Positions 18,978 through 26,760 of a DNA stretch of 41,534 bases are shown one piece after another. The notes beneath the pieces are model-generated. The model did not search any database. It worked only from the letters and a program-made list of their open reading frames with translations, and was not told the origin of the DNA. The DNA is from Natronospirales bacterium (GTDB lineage: Bacteria; Pseudomonadota; Gammaproteobacteria; Natronospirales; REEB76). The stretch covers positions 1 to 41,534 of the forward strand of contig JAGXAL010000004.1 of assembly GCA_018971605.1 (NCBI GenBank), written 5' to 3'. Position numbers and translations under genes: made by a program. Numbering within the stretch: position 1 is the stretch's first letter; each line of letters starts with the position of its first letter.

Positions 18978-19347
18978 GGGGGCGACCTGGTTTCGACGTG
19001 GGTCGCGAAACCCGAAGTGCATGCCGAGGTGCAGGATTCCTCGTAAAACTGTCTTGCAACAAAGCTAGTTGCGAACGACGCGAACTACGCCCTAGCCGCC
19101 TAATCCCGGCTAGCCGTTGACTGGAGCCGTGCTTGTGCGTCCAGCGCCTTTCGGGGCATTCAACGGTCGAGTCTCACAAGCTCGCGGTGGAGTGCGTCCG
19201 GCACTTACCGCTAAACAAAACCGGACCCGCCACTTGTCTTCCCTGCCCGTCGGGTAGCAGGTGGTTAAATCAAAGACGTGTGCTACGCATGTAGAGCCAA
19301 GGGCGGAGGGCTTGCGGACGCGGGTTCGATTCCCGCCGCCTCCACCA
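18978..19347 (+). ncRNA. ssrA: Transfer-messenger RNA (tmRNA, SsrA)
   Basis: tmRNA frees stalled ribosomes and tags the unfinished protein for proteolysis. The 5' end GGGGGCG pairs with CGCCTCC near the 3' end to form the seven-base-pair acceptor stem, followed by discriminator A and encoded CCA at 19345-19347. The T-arm GGGTTCGATTCCC is visible at 19322-19334. The tag reading frame is 19071-19103 (GCG to TAA), encoding ANDANYALAA. The total is about 370 nt, usual for a one-piece tmRNA. The gene is complete, lies just after smpB and has its own terminator. Confidence 0.96.
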
Positions 19348-19354
19348 AAACACC

Positions 19355-19379
19355 AAAGGCCGCTCAACGAGCGGCCTTT
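19355..19379 (+). terminator. Rho-independent terminator of ssrA
   Basis: A perfect 10-bp stem (AAAGGCCGCT / AGCGGCCTTT) with a 5-nt loop lies eight bases after the tmRNA CCA end. The symmetrical A and T ends mean it could also serve the convergent MFS gene. Confidence 0.8.
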
Positions 19380-19421
19380 GCATTTCCGAGGCGGAAGTCA
19401 AACGTCCGGGCAATTGACGGG

Positions 19422-20588
19422 TCAGATTTTAAGCGTTGCCAGCAGCGGCAACGCCGCAAGCTGCAGAACCACCGCGGCAACCACCAGCCACACGGCACCA
19501 AATTGATACAGCGCGCCGAGCATCACGCTGCCCACCAGCCAGGCTGCACCAAAGGCTGTATCGAATAAACCGTAAGCAGTGCCCCGCAAGGCTTCTGGTG
19601 TAAACGTGGCTACCCCCGCGCGCACCGTGCTTTCCTGCACACCGAGCGCCGCACCCCATAACACGGCGCCAATCCATATCCACAGCGGATTCACCGTCAG
19701 GAACAGCAGCGGCAAGGTCGGAAGTGTAAGCAGGGGCAACGCGTACAGCACTTTCAATCCATAGCGGTCATAAAAGCGCCCCGCCACAATGGCGGCAACC
19801 GCGTCCGCACCCATGGCCACTGCGAACAGCACCGGGATAAGCGCAGGTGCCAGGCGCCGGGTCACGGCCAGGTGGTAAGAAACGATGATGAAGTGGGAAA
19901 ACCCGAGCACCGCCACCACGGCGAACGCCAAGTAATAGTAATAACGCGCGTCGAAACGCAAGTGCAGCACCGAGTGCGATGTGTTGCCCGCATCCGGCTC
20001 CAGACCACGCGCACGCCAGAGAAAAAACAGCGCCAATAGCGCCGGCACCGCCAGTACGGCAAACCCGAGCCGATAACCTGAAATCACCACGGCCCCCGCC
20101 ACCACCAGCGGTCCGGTGACTGCGCCCAACTGGTCGAGAAACTCATGCAGGCCAAACGCATAGCCGTGGCCCAGTTCACGGCCGGCGCGCGACAGCAGCG
20201 CATCCTTGGCGGGATTGCGTATGCCCTTGCCGATACGCTCGAGGAACACCAGGATGCTGGCCGGCCACACAGCCGAGGCCAGCGCCAAGGCCGGCACCGA
20301 GAACAGGTTGAGCGTGTAGCCGGCGCCCATCAGCTTCCAATGCCCGCGCCGGTGGTCGGCATAGCGCCCCGCCGCGAGGCGCACGGCGTAACCGAGAAAT
20401 TCGCCCAGACCCGCCACTATCCCCACGATTACCGGTGTGCCGCCGAGCACCGCAAGGTAGGGGCCCACGATGCTGCGCCCGCCCTCATATACCAGATCGG
20501 CAAACAGGCTGACGATCCCAATGCTGATGACGAAGCGCAGCGCACCGCTGCGCCCCGAATTACGCGCACTGTCATGCGGATTTCTCAT
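19422..20588 (-). CDS. Major facilitator superfamily transporter
   Basis: The 388-residue, very hydrophobic protein has about 12 predicted membrane helices. The loop after helix 2 carries a variant of the MFS motif A (RLAAGRYADHRRGHWKLMG), and there is a second acidic/basic loop ERIGKGIRNPAKDALLSRAG, typical of the branch of MFS exporters that also contains fosmidomycin-resistance-like proteins. The substrate cannot be told. It is preceded by the tonB terminator and convergent with ssrA, so it is probably transcribed alone. The ATG at 20588 is used. Confidence 0.8.
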   Translation of the reverse strand: MRNPHDSARNSGRSGALRFVISIGIVSLFADLVYEGGRSIVGPYLAVLGGTPVIVGIVAGLGEFLGYAVRLAAGRYADHRRGHWKLMGAGYTLNLFSVPALALASAVWPASILVFLERIGKGIRNPAKDALLSRAGRELGHGYAFGLHEFLDQLGAVTGPLVVAGAVVISGYRLGFAVLAVPALLALFFLWRARGLEPDAGNTSHSVLHLRFDARYYYYLAFAVVAVLGFSHFIIVSYHLAVTRRLAPALIPVLFAVAMGADAVAAIVAGRFYDRYGLKVLYALPLLTLPTLPLLFLTVNPLWIWIGAVLWGAALGVQESTVRAGVATFTPEALRGTAYGLFDTAFGAAWLVGSVMLGALYQFGAVWLVVAAVVLQLAALPLLATLKI

Positions 20589-20631
20589 GGAGCTGCCGCC
20601 AGATGCCGTGGTGGTAAGGGCTACTGGATAG

Positions 20632-20660
20632 CAAACTGCCGGCTTTCGGCCGGCAGTTTG
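20632..20660 (-). terminator. Probable terminator after tonB
   Basis: A perfect 12-bp stem (CAAACTGCCGGC / GCCGGCAGTTTG) encloses a 5-nt loop, 16 nt past the tonB stop on the minus strand. No long T-run follows, so read-through into the MFS gene is possible. Confidence 0.6.
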
Positions 20661-20676
20661 TTCAACACCCGGAGGC

Positions 20677-21336
20677 TCAACCCCCGCTCAGACTGTATTG
20701 AATCGGTATCGTGAACACAAATTGCCGGTTCTGGAACTGCTCCGGTGGCGCCGCACAATGCGCGGTATTCACCGCCTGCACGCCGGCGACGTCCAGCGAA
20801 CGTGTACCGCTGGAACGTTTAACCGCGGCATCGGTGATGGTGCCATTCAGGTAATTGAATTGCACCGTTACGGTCCCGGTGCTGCCATTCAGCAGGGCTT
20901 CGCGCGGGTAATGCCGAATTGCCACGGCTTGAATGCAGGTACGCAGCTGCTCCTGGAAACTCGCTTCGATGGCCGCCATGTCAACCGGTTGACGCGGTTG
21001 CGGCGGCGGCGGTGGCGGTGGCGGTGGTACCGCGCCCGGCACCGGGATCGGGATCGGGATCGGCGGCACCTCCGTCAACGGCTGCGGCTTCGGCATATTG
21101 GGCACCGGCGGCTGCGGCGTCTTGGGCGGCGGCGGTGGTGGTGGCGGCGGCGGCGGCGGAATGGTCACCACCGCGACATTGGGTTTCGGGGGCGGTGGCG
21201 GCTTGTGGGTCTGCTGCCAAATGATCACTCCCGTTACGATCAGGCCGATGAGCACTTCGGCGATGATCGCCAAAATGAGGTTCCGGCCATTTTTGAGCGA
21301 GAAAAAGCTTTCGCTAAAAACGTGCTGAGTGTCCAC
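20677..21336 (-). CDS. TonB family energy-transducing protein with long polyproline segments
   Basis: TonB links the inner-membrane proton motor ExbB/ExbD to outer-membrane receptors. The 219 residues have a cytoplasmic N-terminus, one membrane helix (about 19-41), a Pro-rich periplasmic linker (about 45-118) with runs of twelve (60-71) and nine (104-112) prolines, and a C-terminal TonB domain (about 122-219) with GSTGTVTVQFNYLNGTITDA. The start is GTG at 21336 behind AAGG. It is the last gene of exbB-exbD-tonB. The classical YP motif at the end is not evident, and TonB versus a TonB-like paralogue cannot be decided. Confidence 0.88.
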   Translation of the reverse strand: MDTQHVFSESFFSLKNGRNLILAIIAEVLIGLIVTGVIIWQQTHKPPPPPKPNVAVVTIPPPPPPPPPPPPKTPQPPVPNMPKPQPLTEVPPIPIPIPVPGAVPPPPPPPPPQPRQPVDMAAIEASFQEQLRTCIQAVAIRHYPREALLNGSTGTVTVQFNYLNGTITDAAVKRSSGTRSLDVAGVQAVNTAHCAAPPEQFQNRQFVFTIPIQYSLSGG

Positions 21337-21355
21337 CTTGATACCTTATGATGGA

Positions 21356-21751
21356 TTAATCAATGTTTTTAGCGGCGATACCGATCTGGGTCACCCCCGC
21401 TTCACGACACGCATCCATGACGATCACCAGATCCTGAAGGTTCGCCTCCTTGGCGCCCGCGATGGTGATGTTGGCGTGCGCAGGATCTTGGCCCAGCAGA
21501 TAGGATGTCAGCTGATCGGGAGTCATGATCTGATTCTCGACCACGATCTGTCCATGCGCCTGCAGGCTGATGATGATCTTGGGCCGCTCGATGGTCACCG
21601 CCGTGCTGCTCTGCGGCAGGTGCGAGGCGATGCCCGTAGCCGGGATCATGCGCAGCGTAATCATGATGAAGAACACCAGCAGGAAGAGCATGATGTCGAT
21701 CATGTTGATGATCTCGATTCTGCCCTTCTTTTTTTCAACGAAACTTGCCAT
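21356..21751 (-). CDS. ExbD/TolR family biopolymer transport protein
   Basis: The 131-residue partner of ExbB has a short cytoplasmic N-terminus, one membrane helix with the conserved Asp motif INMIDIMLFLLVFFIM (the Asp thought to carry protons) and a periplasmic domain with TPDQLTSYL. The ATG at 21751 has AGG eight bases upstream. It lies 19 nt before tonB and 79 nt after exbB. Family membership is clear; Exb versus Tol assignment rests on the adjacent tonB. Confidence 0.9.
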   Translation of the reverse strand: MASFVEKKKGRIEIINMIDIMLFLLVFFIMITLRMIPATGIASHLPQSSTAVTIERPKIIISLQAHGQIVVENQIMTPDQLTSYLLGQDPAHANITIAGAKEANLQDLVIVMDACREAGVTQIGIAAKNID

Positions 21752-21830
21752 GGCGATTACCTGCCTTGGCCGTGCTTGACGGCCAGTTGAAACTCAACCG
21801 CAACCTCGAACCTCAGACCCATATCCGGGC

Positions 21831-22442
21831 TCAGGTGAGGCGGTTCACCAGCATGACCTTGATGGCTTCCATCTGATGCAGGATCAGCCGTGCGCGGTTG
21901 TTGAGGCCGTTAAAGAACACCAGACCGATAATGGCCACCGCCAAGCCTGCGGCAGTTGCGATCAACGCCACCGCCACACCACCGGTAACCTGCGTAGGTG
22001 CGGTGTCGGCAGCACCCAGCACTTGGAAGGCCTCGAAAATTCCGATGATGGTGCCGAGCAGGCCCAGCAACGGGTCCAGCGTGATTACGGTGTCCAGCAC
22101 CCACATGCCGCGGTCCACGCGTGGCGTCTGCAGCAGAATGGTTTCCTCAATCAGTTCGGAGAGGCGCTGGGGATCCTTGAGCTCCGGATATTTAAGCGCC
22201 ACTTCCAGCACCGCGCCCTGCGGATATTTTGCAGTGCGCACCGCCAGATCCATGAGCGCGTCGCGATCCACTTGGTCGGACTGCAGAATGGTGCGCGCAA
22301 TGAGCTCGCCCTGGCGCACAATTTTGGCAAGCGTCCAGGTGCGATCAATGATGATGACCAGCGCCACCAGCAAGGTGAAAATGATGATCCAGATCACGCC
22401 ACCCGAGACGTTGGCAATATGAAGCAGCTCTTGAATATTCAC
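21831..22442 (-). CDS. ExbB/TolQ/MotA family proton channel protein
   Basis: The 203-residue inner-membrane protein has three hydrophobic helices, at about 13-32, 118-140 and 155-178. The last two contain LDPLLGLLGTIIGIFEAF and GGVAVALIATAAGLAVAIIG, the ExbB/TolQ pattern. The start is GTG at 22442 with AGGAG seven bases upstream. It heads the exbB-exbD-tonB set. The next upstream gene is 375 nt away, so the promoter must lie in that gap. Confidence 0.9.
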   Translation of the reverse strand: MNIQELLHIANVSGGVIWIIIFTLLVALVIIIDRTWTLAKIVRQGELIARTILQSDQVDRDALMDLAVRTAKYPQGAVLEVALKYPELKDPQRLSELIEETILLQTPRVDRGMWVLDTVITLDPLLGLLGTIIGIFEAFQVLGAADTAPTQVTGGVAVALIATAAGLAVAIIGLVFFNGLNNRARLILHQMEAIKVMLVNRLT

Positions 22443-22817
22443 TTAGGAATCTCCTGCGATACCGGAGCCGGTATCCGCTGTTTACAAACGCACACAGGTG
22501 CCCTGCGACTGCTCAGGCAGACCGCAGGAACGCCCATCGCACCGTTGAGCCATTATTAGGGGCCCAGTTTTTTACTCGAATATGTTGTGCCAAGTCAAGA
22601 AGCCGGGGGCAAATAGTTGACACCCTGCGACAGCACACGCGTACCACCATAACCCTCTGCAAGCCTCCTGGGTTGTTACCCAAACCCGGGTCCGATGATG
22701 ACACGGGACATAGCATAGCAGCACGGTAAGTCTACTGAACAGAATCAGAAAAATACCGGGTTTATTTCACCTATAAGCCCCGCGCCGCCCACGCAGCAAC
22801 GGACGGGCGGGCCGTTG
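22443..22817. other. 375-nt non-coding stretch upstream of exbB
   Basis: No convincing gene is seen; a 67-codon minus-strand frame (22513-22716) has no family features. On the minus strand there is a near sigma-54 pattern (TTGGCAC, then TTCG at the expected spacing, near 22577-22594) and a TTCAGT-N16-TATGCT pair near 22708-22735. A small palindrome TGGGTTGTTACCCA (22669-22682) and an inverted repeat CAACGG/CCGTTG (22797-22817) are also visible. The leader of exbB is probably here. Confidence 0.4.
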
Positions 22818-23246
22818 TTACTCGTCGCCCAGCCAGGCAGAAACAAGCTTGAAAAATCCCGTGCGCCAACCCGCCACTCCGAGCGCCAGGACCACGAATG
22901 CGATTACGCCCAGCGCCACCAAATCGCGGTCACGGTTGCCGGGCTCGGCGACCAGCCAGATAACCACCGCTGCGAGTCCCAACACCAGCGCAATTTCCGC
23001 AAGCCAGCGCCATAACCGCTGCGCGACCTGGCCCCAGAACGCCACGCCCGCCAATACCGCCAGCCCCGAAAACATCAGCGTGTTCCGCCCCAACTCGCTG
23101 AGCGGCAGTGCGCTTTGCACGACCGCCTGATCCAGGCTGGAGTCGCGCATGAGCACATAACGGAAAAACAGGATGACGCCGGAGACCCCGCCCAGCGCCG
23201 TGGTGCTGCCGAGTATGACGCCATTAACGAAGGTCAGCGGCCGCAT
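22818..23246 (-). CDS. Small integral membrane protein of unknown function
   Basis: A 142-residue hydrophobic protein that I do not recognise. Four membrane helices are likely, at about 7-32, 52-72, 81-101 and 110-128. The N-terminus RPLTFVNGVILGSTTALGG is Gly-rich, and the C-terminus is amphipathic and acidic. The sequence between helices one and two (DSSLDQAVVQSALPLSELGR) is polar. The ATG at 23246 is divergent from prc, 182 nt away. Nothing in the sequence shows a catalytic site. Confidence 0.75.
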   Translation of the reverse strand: MRPLTFVNGVILGSTTALGGVSGVILFFRYVLMRDSSLDQAVVQSALPLSELGRNTLMFSGLAVLAGVAFWGQVAQRLWRWLAEIALVLGLAAVVIWLVAEPGNRDRDLVALGVIAFVVLALGVAGWRTGFFKLVSAWLGDE

Positions 23247-23367
23247 AGCTATCAGAGAAGGTCCTGGTCTGCGTCCAAATACACCTGCACTCTTACGCTC
23301 TACGCCTTGCGCCCAGTGATGCCGCCCGGCGCAAACAACGCTTCCAATGCTATGCTACCCGGCGAAC

Positions 23368-23397
23368 CCGGAGTGCGCCATTAAATCGCACTCCCGG
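23368..23397. repeat. Inverted repeat in the prc upstream region
   Basis: GGAGTGCG (23370-23377) and CGCACTCC (23387-23394) are separated by 9 nt of AT-rich sequence, with CCG/CGG flanks extending the pairing across one extra C. It lies about 35 nt before the prc start. It could be an operator or a hairpin in the prc leader. Confidence 0.55.
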
Positions 23398-23428
23398 ACA
23401 GGCTCAACACAGGAATCTCCCAGGTCCA

Positions 23429-25600
23429 ATGCGTGAGAAGTCTCTTGCCGGCCTGATTTGCATCGGGCTGATGTTGCTTGCCGCTGCCGCAAACGCTGCC
23501 AGCGTCACGGTCCCGGCCGCCGCCAGCCTTGCACCCCTGCCCGCACTCAGCCCGCAACCTCGTGAGGCCTTGGTGGATCAGGCGATCGCCGGCATTTTGG
23601 AGCGCTATCACTACAACAAGGCTCCCTTGGACAAGGCCCTGTCCGAACAAATTTTTTTCCACTACCTGCAGAACCTGGATCCCAACCGCAGCTATTTCCT
23701 GCAATCCGACATCGACAGCTTCACGCCCTACAGCGACAGTCTCGGCGATGCCATCCGTAACGGCAACCTGCACCCGGCATTCGCCATTTACAACGTTTAC
23801 CAGCAACGCGTGCAACAACGCATCCAATACGCATTGGGCCTTTTGTCCAAAGAGCCGGATTTCGATGTCAAGGAAAGCTACGCCTTCGACCGCTCCAAAG
23901 CACCTTGGGCAACCAGTGTTTCGCAGCTCAATGACTTGTGGCGCCAACGCGTGAAAAACGACGCCTTGGGCCTGTTGCTGGCAGGCAAGAGCTGGAAACA
24001 AACCGTGGAGATTCTACGCAAGCGCTATCAAAACATCGAATACCGCGCCCGCCAGATCGCGCCGGCGGACGTCTTCGACCTGTTCATGAATTCCTACACC
24101 CTGTCGCTGGATCCGCATACCAATTACTTTTCGCCGGATCAGTCGCAGGAATTCCAGATCCAGATGAGCCTCAAATTGCAGGGCATAGGCGCCGCGCTGA
24201 TTTCCGAAGGCGAATACACGCGCGTGGACCGGGTGATCCCCGGCGGACCTGCGGCACGCAGCAAACAACTGCATCCGGACGACCGCATTACCGGGGTCGC
24301 CCAGGGCGACCAGGGCGGCATGGTGGACGTAGTCGGCTGGCGCCTGGACGACGTGGTGCAGCTGATCCGCGGGCCCAAGGGTTCGGTGGTGCGCCTGCAG
24401 ATCCTGCCGGCGGGCGCACCGCCCGGCTCACCCGAGAAGGTTCTCCGCCTGGTGCGTGACACCGTGAAACTCGAAGCGCAGGCGGCGCACAAAAACGTCA
24501 TCAGCGTGACGCGCGCCAAGCACAGTTACAAGATCGGCGTCATCACCATCCCCGCGTTTTACAGCGATTTTGCGGGCCGCATGGAAGGCGAAGCCAACTA
24601 CACCAGCACCACCCGCGACGTGCGCAAACTGCTGCTGGAACTGGAAGCGGAACACGTCGACGGGGTGGTCATCGATTTGCGCAACAACGGCGGCGGAGCC
24701 TTGGACGAAGCCACCAAACTGACCGGATTGTTCATTCCGCACGGACCGGTCGTGCAGATACGCCACCGCGATGGCCGGGTCGATGTGCTGGATGATGATG
24801 ACAGCGGCATCGTTTACCGCGGCCCCTTGGCGGTGCTGGTAAACCGGTTCACCGCCTCGGCCTCGGAAATTTTTGCTGCCGCCATCCAGGACTACCATCG
24901 CGGATTGATCATCGGCTCGGACACCTACGGCAAAGGCAGCGTGCAAACCTTGTTTGACCTGAATCGCATCGTGCCGGGCAACCAGGACGCCGGCCAGCTC
25001 AAGCTCACGGTGGACAAGTTTTACCGGGTAAACGGCGCCAGTACCCAACGCAAAGGCGTGACCCCCGACATCACGCTGCCCTCGAACATCGACCCCCAGG
25101 AATTCGGCGAGGAGACCCAGGACGATGCGCTGCCCTGGGACCAGATTGCCGCCGTCGATTACAGCCCGCTGCATCTTGGGATCGCAGCGATGCTGCCCAA
25201 ACTGGACAAATTGCACAGTGAACGCACCGCGCACAGCCCGGCCTGGGCGTTGTACCTGGACGGCCTGCGCCTGTTGGCGCAGGAACGCGCGGAAAAATCA
25301 GTGCCCTTGCTGCTCACGGCACGCGCAGCGCAGCGCAGCGACCGCGATCGTGAGCGCCTGGCGCTTGCCAACGGTTGGCGCAAGCTCAAAGGATTACCGC
25401 CTGCAGCCAATCTCGAGGCAGCCTACAAGCTGGCGGAAAGCGGCGCGGATAAAGCGCATGACACGACTGAACAGGATACCGGTGCGGACGATGCCGCTGC
25501 GCTGGTGCCGGACGTGCTCTTGCAGGAAACCGCCCGGATCGCCGCCGACATGGCGGCGCTCGGCGTCGGCAATCTGCCGCCTGCGCCAGCCTCACCGTAG
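23429..25600 (+). CDS. prc: Tail-specific periplasmic protease (S41A, Prc/Tsp)
   Basis: Prc cleaves periplasmic proteins with nonpolar C-termini, including SsrA-tagged proteins and cell-wall enzymes. The 723 residues begin with a signal peptide (cleavage near residue 24, ANA-A). They continue with an N-terminal helical domain (NLDPNRSYFLQSDI), a PDZ domain (about 245-340), and the S41 core with VVIDLRNNGGGALDEATKLT, the Ser-containing TASASEIFAAA (475-485) and Lys 502 in YGKGSVQTLFDLNR. A long C-terminal region follows. The Ser-Lys dyad is intact. A bidirectional terminator follows the stop. Confidence 0.95.
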   Translation: MREKSLAGLICIGLMLLAAAANAASVTVPAAASLAPLPALSPQPREALVDQAIAGILERYHYNKAPLDKALSEQIFFHYLQNLDPNRSYFLQSDIDSFTPYSDSLGDAIRNGNLHPAFAIYNVYQQRVQQRIQYALGLLSKEPDFDVKESYAFDRSKAPWATSVSQLNDLWRQRVKNDALGLLLAGKSWKQTVEILRKRYQNIEYRARQIAPADVFDLFMNSYTLSLDPHTNYFSPDQSQEFQIQMSLKLQGIGAALISEGEYTRVDRVIPGGPAARSKQLHPDDRITGVAQGDQGGMVDVVGWRLDDVVQLIRGPKGSVVRLQILPAGAPPGSPEKVLRLVRDTVKLEAQAAHKNVISVTRAKHSYKIGVITIPAFYSDFAGRMEGEANYTSTTRDVRKLLLELEAEHVDGVVIDLRNNGGGALDEATKLTGLFIPHGPVVQIRHRDGRVDVLDDDDSGIVYRGPLAVLVNRFTASASEIFAAAIQDYHRGLIIGSDTYGKGSVQTLFDLNRIVPGNQDAGQLKLTVDKFYRVNGASTQRKGVTPDITLPSNIDPQEFGEETQDDALPWDQIAAVDYSPLHLGIAAMLPKLDKLHSERTAHSPAWALYLDGLRLLAQERAEKSVPLLLTARAAQRSDRDRERLALANGWRKLKGLPPAANLEAAYKLAESGADKAHDTTEQDTGADDAAALVPDVLLQETARIAADMAALGVGNLPPAPASP

Positions 25601-25613
25601 AGAATAAATTAAA

Positions 25614-25643
25614 GGTCGGACGGGGAACTGCCCCCGCCCGACC
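25614..25643. terminator. Bidirectional terminator between prc and the convergent lipoprotein gene
   Basis: A 12-bp stem with one A/C mismatch (GGTCGGACGGGG / CCCCGCCCGACC) encloses 6 nt. On the minus strand it is followed by TTTAATTT, on the plus strand by CTTCTC. It lies 13 nt after prc and 48 nt after the lipoprotein stop. Confidence 0.7.
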
Positions 25644-25691
25644 CTTCTCATCCGTCGTATGCCTTCGGCAAGCGCCCCGGCAGCGGATTGT

Positions 25692-26552
25692 CTACTTGGA
25701 CTTCGCCACCCGCCAAGAAGGCGGTACGGCCGGGTTCCAGCCGTCAAAGCCGTGCGAGTCCCACACCAACCCCGAGATACTCTGGCCTTCCGATGCCAGT
25801 AGGATCTGGTTGGTCGGACTCAGGGCTTTTTTCGCCACGATGACTTGATTGAAGATCAAGGTGAAATTACCTTGCGGATCCGTGGTGGCGATGCACGACA
25901 GGTCATAAGGCGGGTAACGCACCTTGAAGCGCACGTGCAATTCGCAGGCGCTGCCGTCGATGCTGATGTTGGCGCTGTCCACCAGATACCCGAGGTTCTG
26001 CGCCGCCAGTTTCCATTGCCCGGGGTAAGGCGCCTGGCCCCATTGAGTCGGGAACGGCTGGCCGGTCACCGGCGCTGCGGGTGCGGCGCTGGCCGCGGCC
26101 GGCGCGCTGCCGGCTGGAGTTGCCTTGGTCGCAGCCGCTTTCTTCGTGGTCGTGGGCGACGCGGCAGTCGCCGGCTTGGCCGTGGCAGCCGGCGCGGCAC
26201 TGGTCGCTACCGGCGGCAGGGTCAGCGTGGTGTCGGCGGTGAAGCCGCCTGCGCTGCCTTGCAGGTTGACCTGCTGGCCGCCGATGGTGAAGCTTTTCTG
26301 CGTGGCGCTGTCCTGATTCACCGTGCAGTCCGGCGACCAAGGCGTACCTGAATCTTCGGTCAGGACCGTGACCTTGCAAGTGGAACCGGTCACGTCGATC
26401 GCCGCCATGTAAATCCGTTGCTGCTGCCCCATGGCCGGCAATTTCGCCAGCAAGGTGTAGGATTTCGAAGACGAGGATGAACAGCCAGATATGAACAGCA
26501 GCGCGCCCAACGCGCCACAGACCGCCACCCAGCGCAAAGTGAACTTCCGCAT
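25692..26552 (-). CDS. Uncharacterised lipoprotein with Ala/Thr/Pro-rich linker
   Basis: This 286-residue protein is not recognised. It starts with a signal peptide and lipobox (LLFISGC, Cys near residue 23) followed by a Ser run, then a first domain (about 30-115) and an Ala/Thr/Pro/Lys-rich linker (about 115-170). A second domain (about 175-286) follows, with DGSACELHVRFKVRYPPYDL and two conserved-looking cysteines. ATG at 26552 with GGAGG eight bases upstream is the start. The position suggests an envelope role next to prc and the TonB genes, but no function can be given. It is not clear whether the two domains are related. Confidence 0.8.
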   Translation of the reverse strand: MRKFTLRWVAVCGALGALLFISGCSSSSSKSYTLLAKLPAMGQQQRIYMAAIDVTGSTCKVTVLTEDSGTPWSPDCTVNQDSATQKSFTIGGQQVNLQGSAGGFTADTTLTLPPVATSAAPAATAKPATAASPTTTKKAAATKATPAGSAPAAASAAPAAPVTGQPFPTQWGQAPYPGQWKLAAQNLGYLVDSANISIDGSACELHVRFKVRYPPYDLSCIATTDPQGNFTLIFNQVIVAKKALSPTNQILLASEGQSISGLVWDSHGFDGWNPAVPPSWRVAKSK

Positions 26553-26760
26553 GACAATCGCCTCCGCGTACTGATGTTGGGGAAGAATCGGCCGCTGCGC
26601 ACCCTGTCCGGGCACGCAGCGGCCACGCAATCACGCGCGCAATAATCTGAACTTACGGCCAGTCGGAGTCAACCTTGCGGGCAACCAGCATTACCCGTTG
26701 TCATGCAACGGCGTTGCAACAGGCTGAGCTCGGCGTCCCGCAATCGAGGTGCAGGCGCGG

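Noticed and set aside
18978-19421. tmRNA 3' end as an integration site for a genomic island
   Set aside because: ssrA ends intact with its terminator. The next gene is an ordinary MFS transporter, and no integrase, direct repeat or change in base use was seen.
22577-22594. Sigma-54 promoter for exbB
   Set aside because: TTGGCAC is good, but the -12 element reads TTCG instead of TTGC. Not strong enough to call.
22513-22716. A 67-codon frame in the gap upstream of exbB
   Set aside because: It is Arg/Ser-rich with no family feature and no good ribosome site, and it covers the likely exbB promoter region.
23368-23397. CIRCE element before prc
   Set aside because: The arms contain GAGTGC and GCACTC, but in the reverse order to CIRCE, so HrcA binding is not expected.
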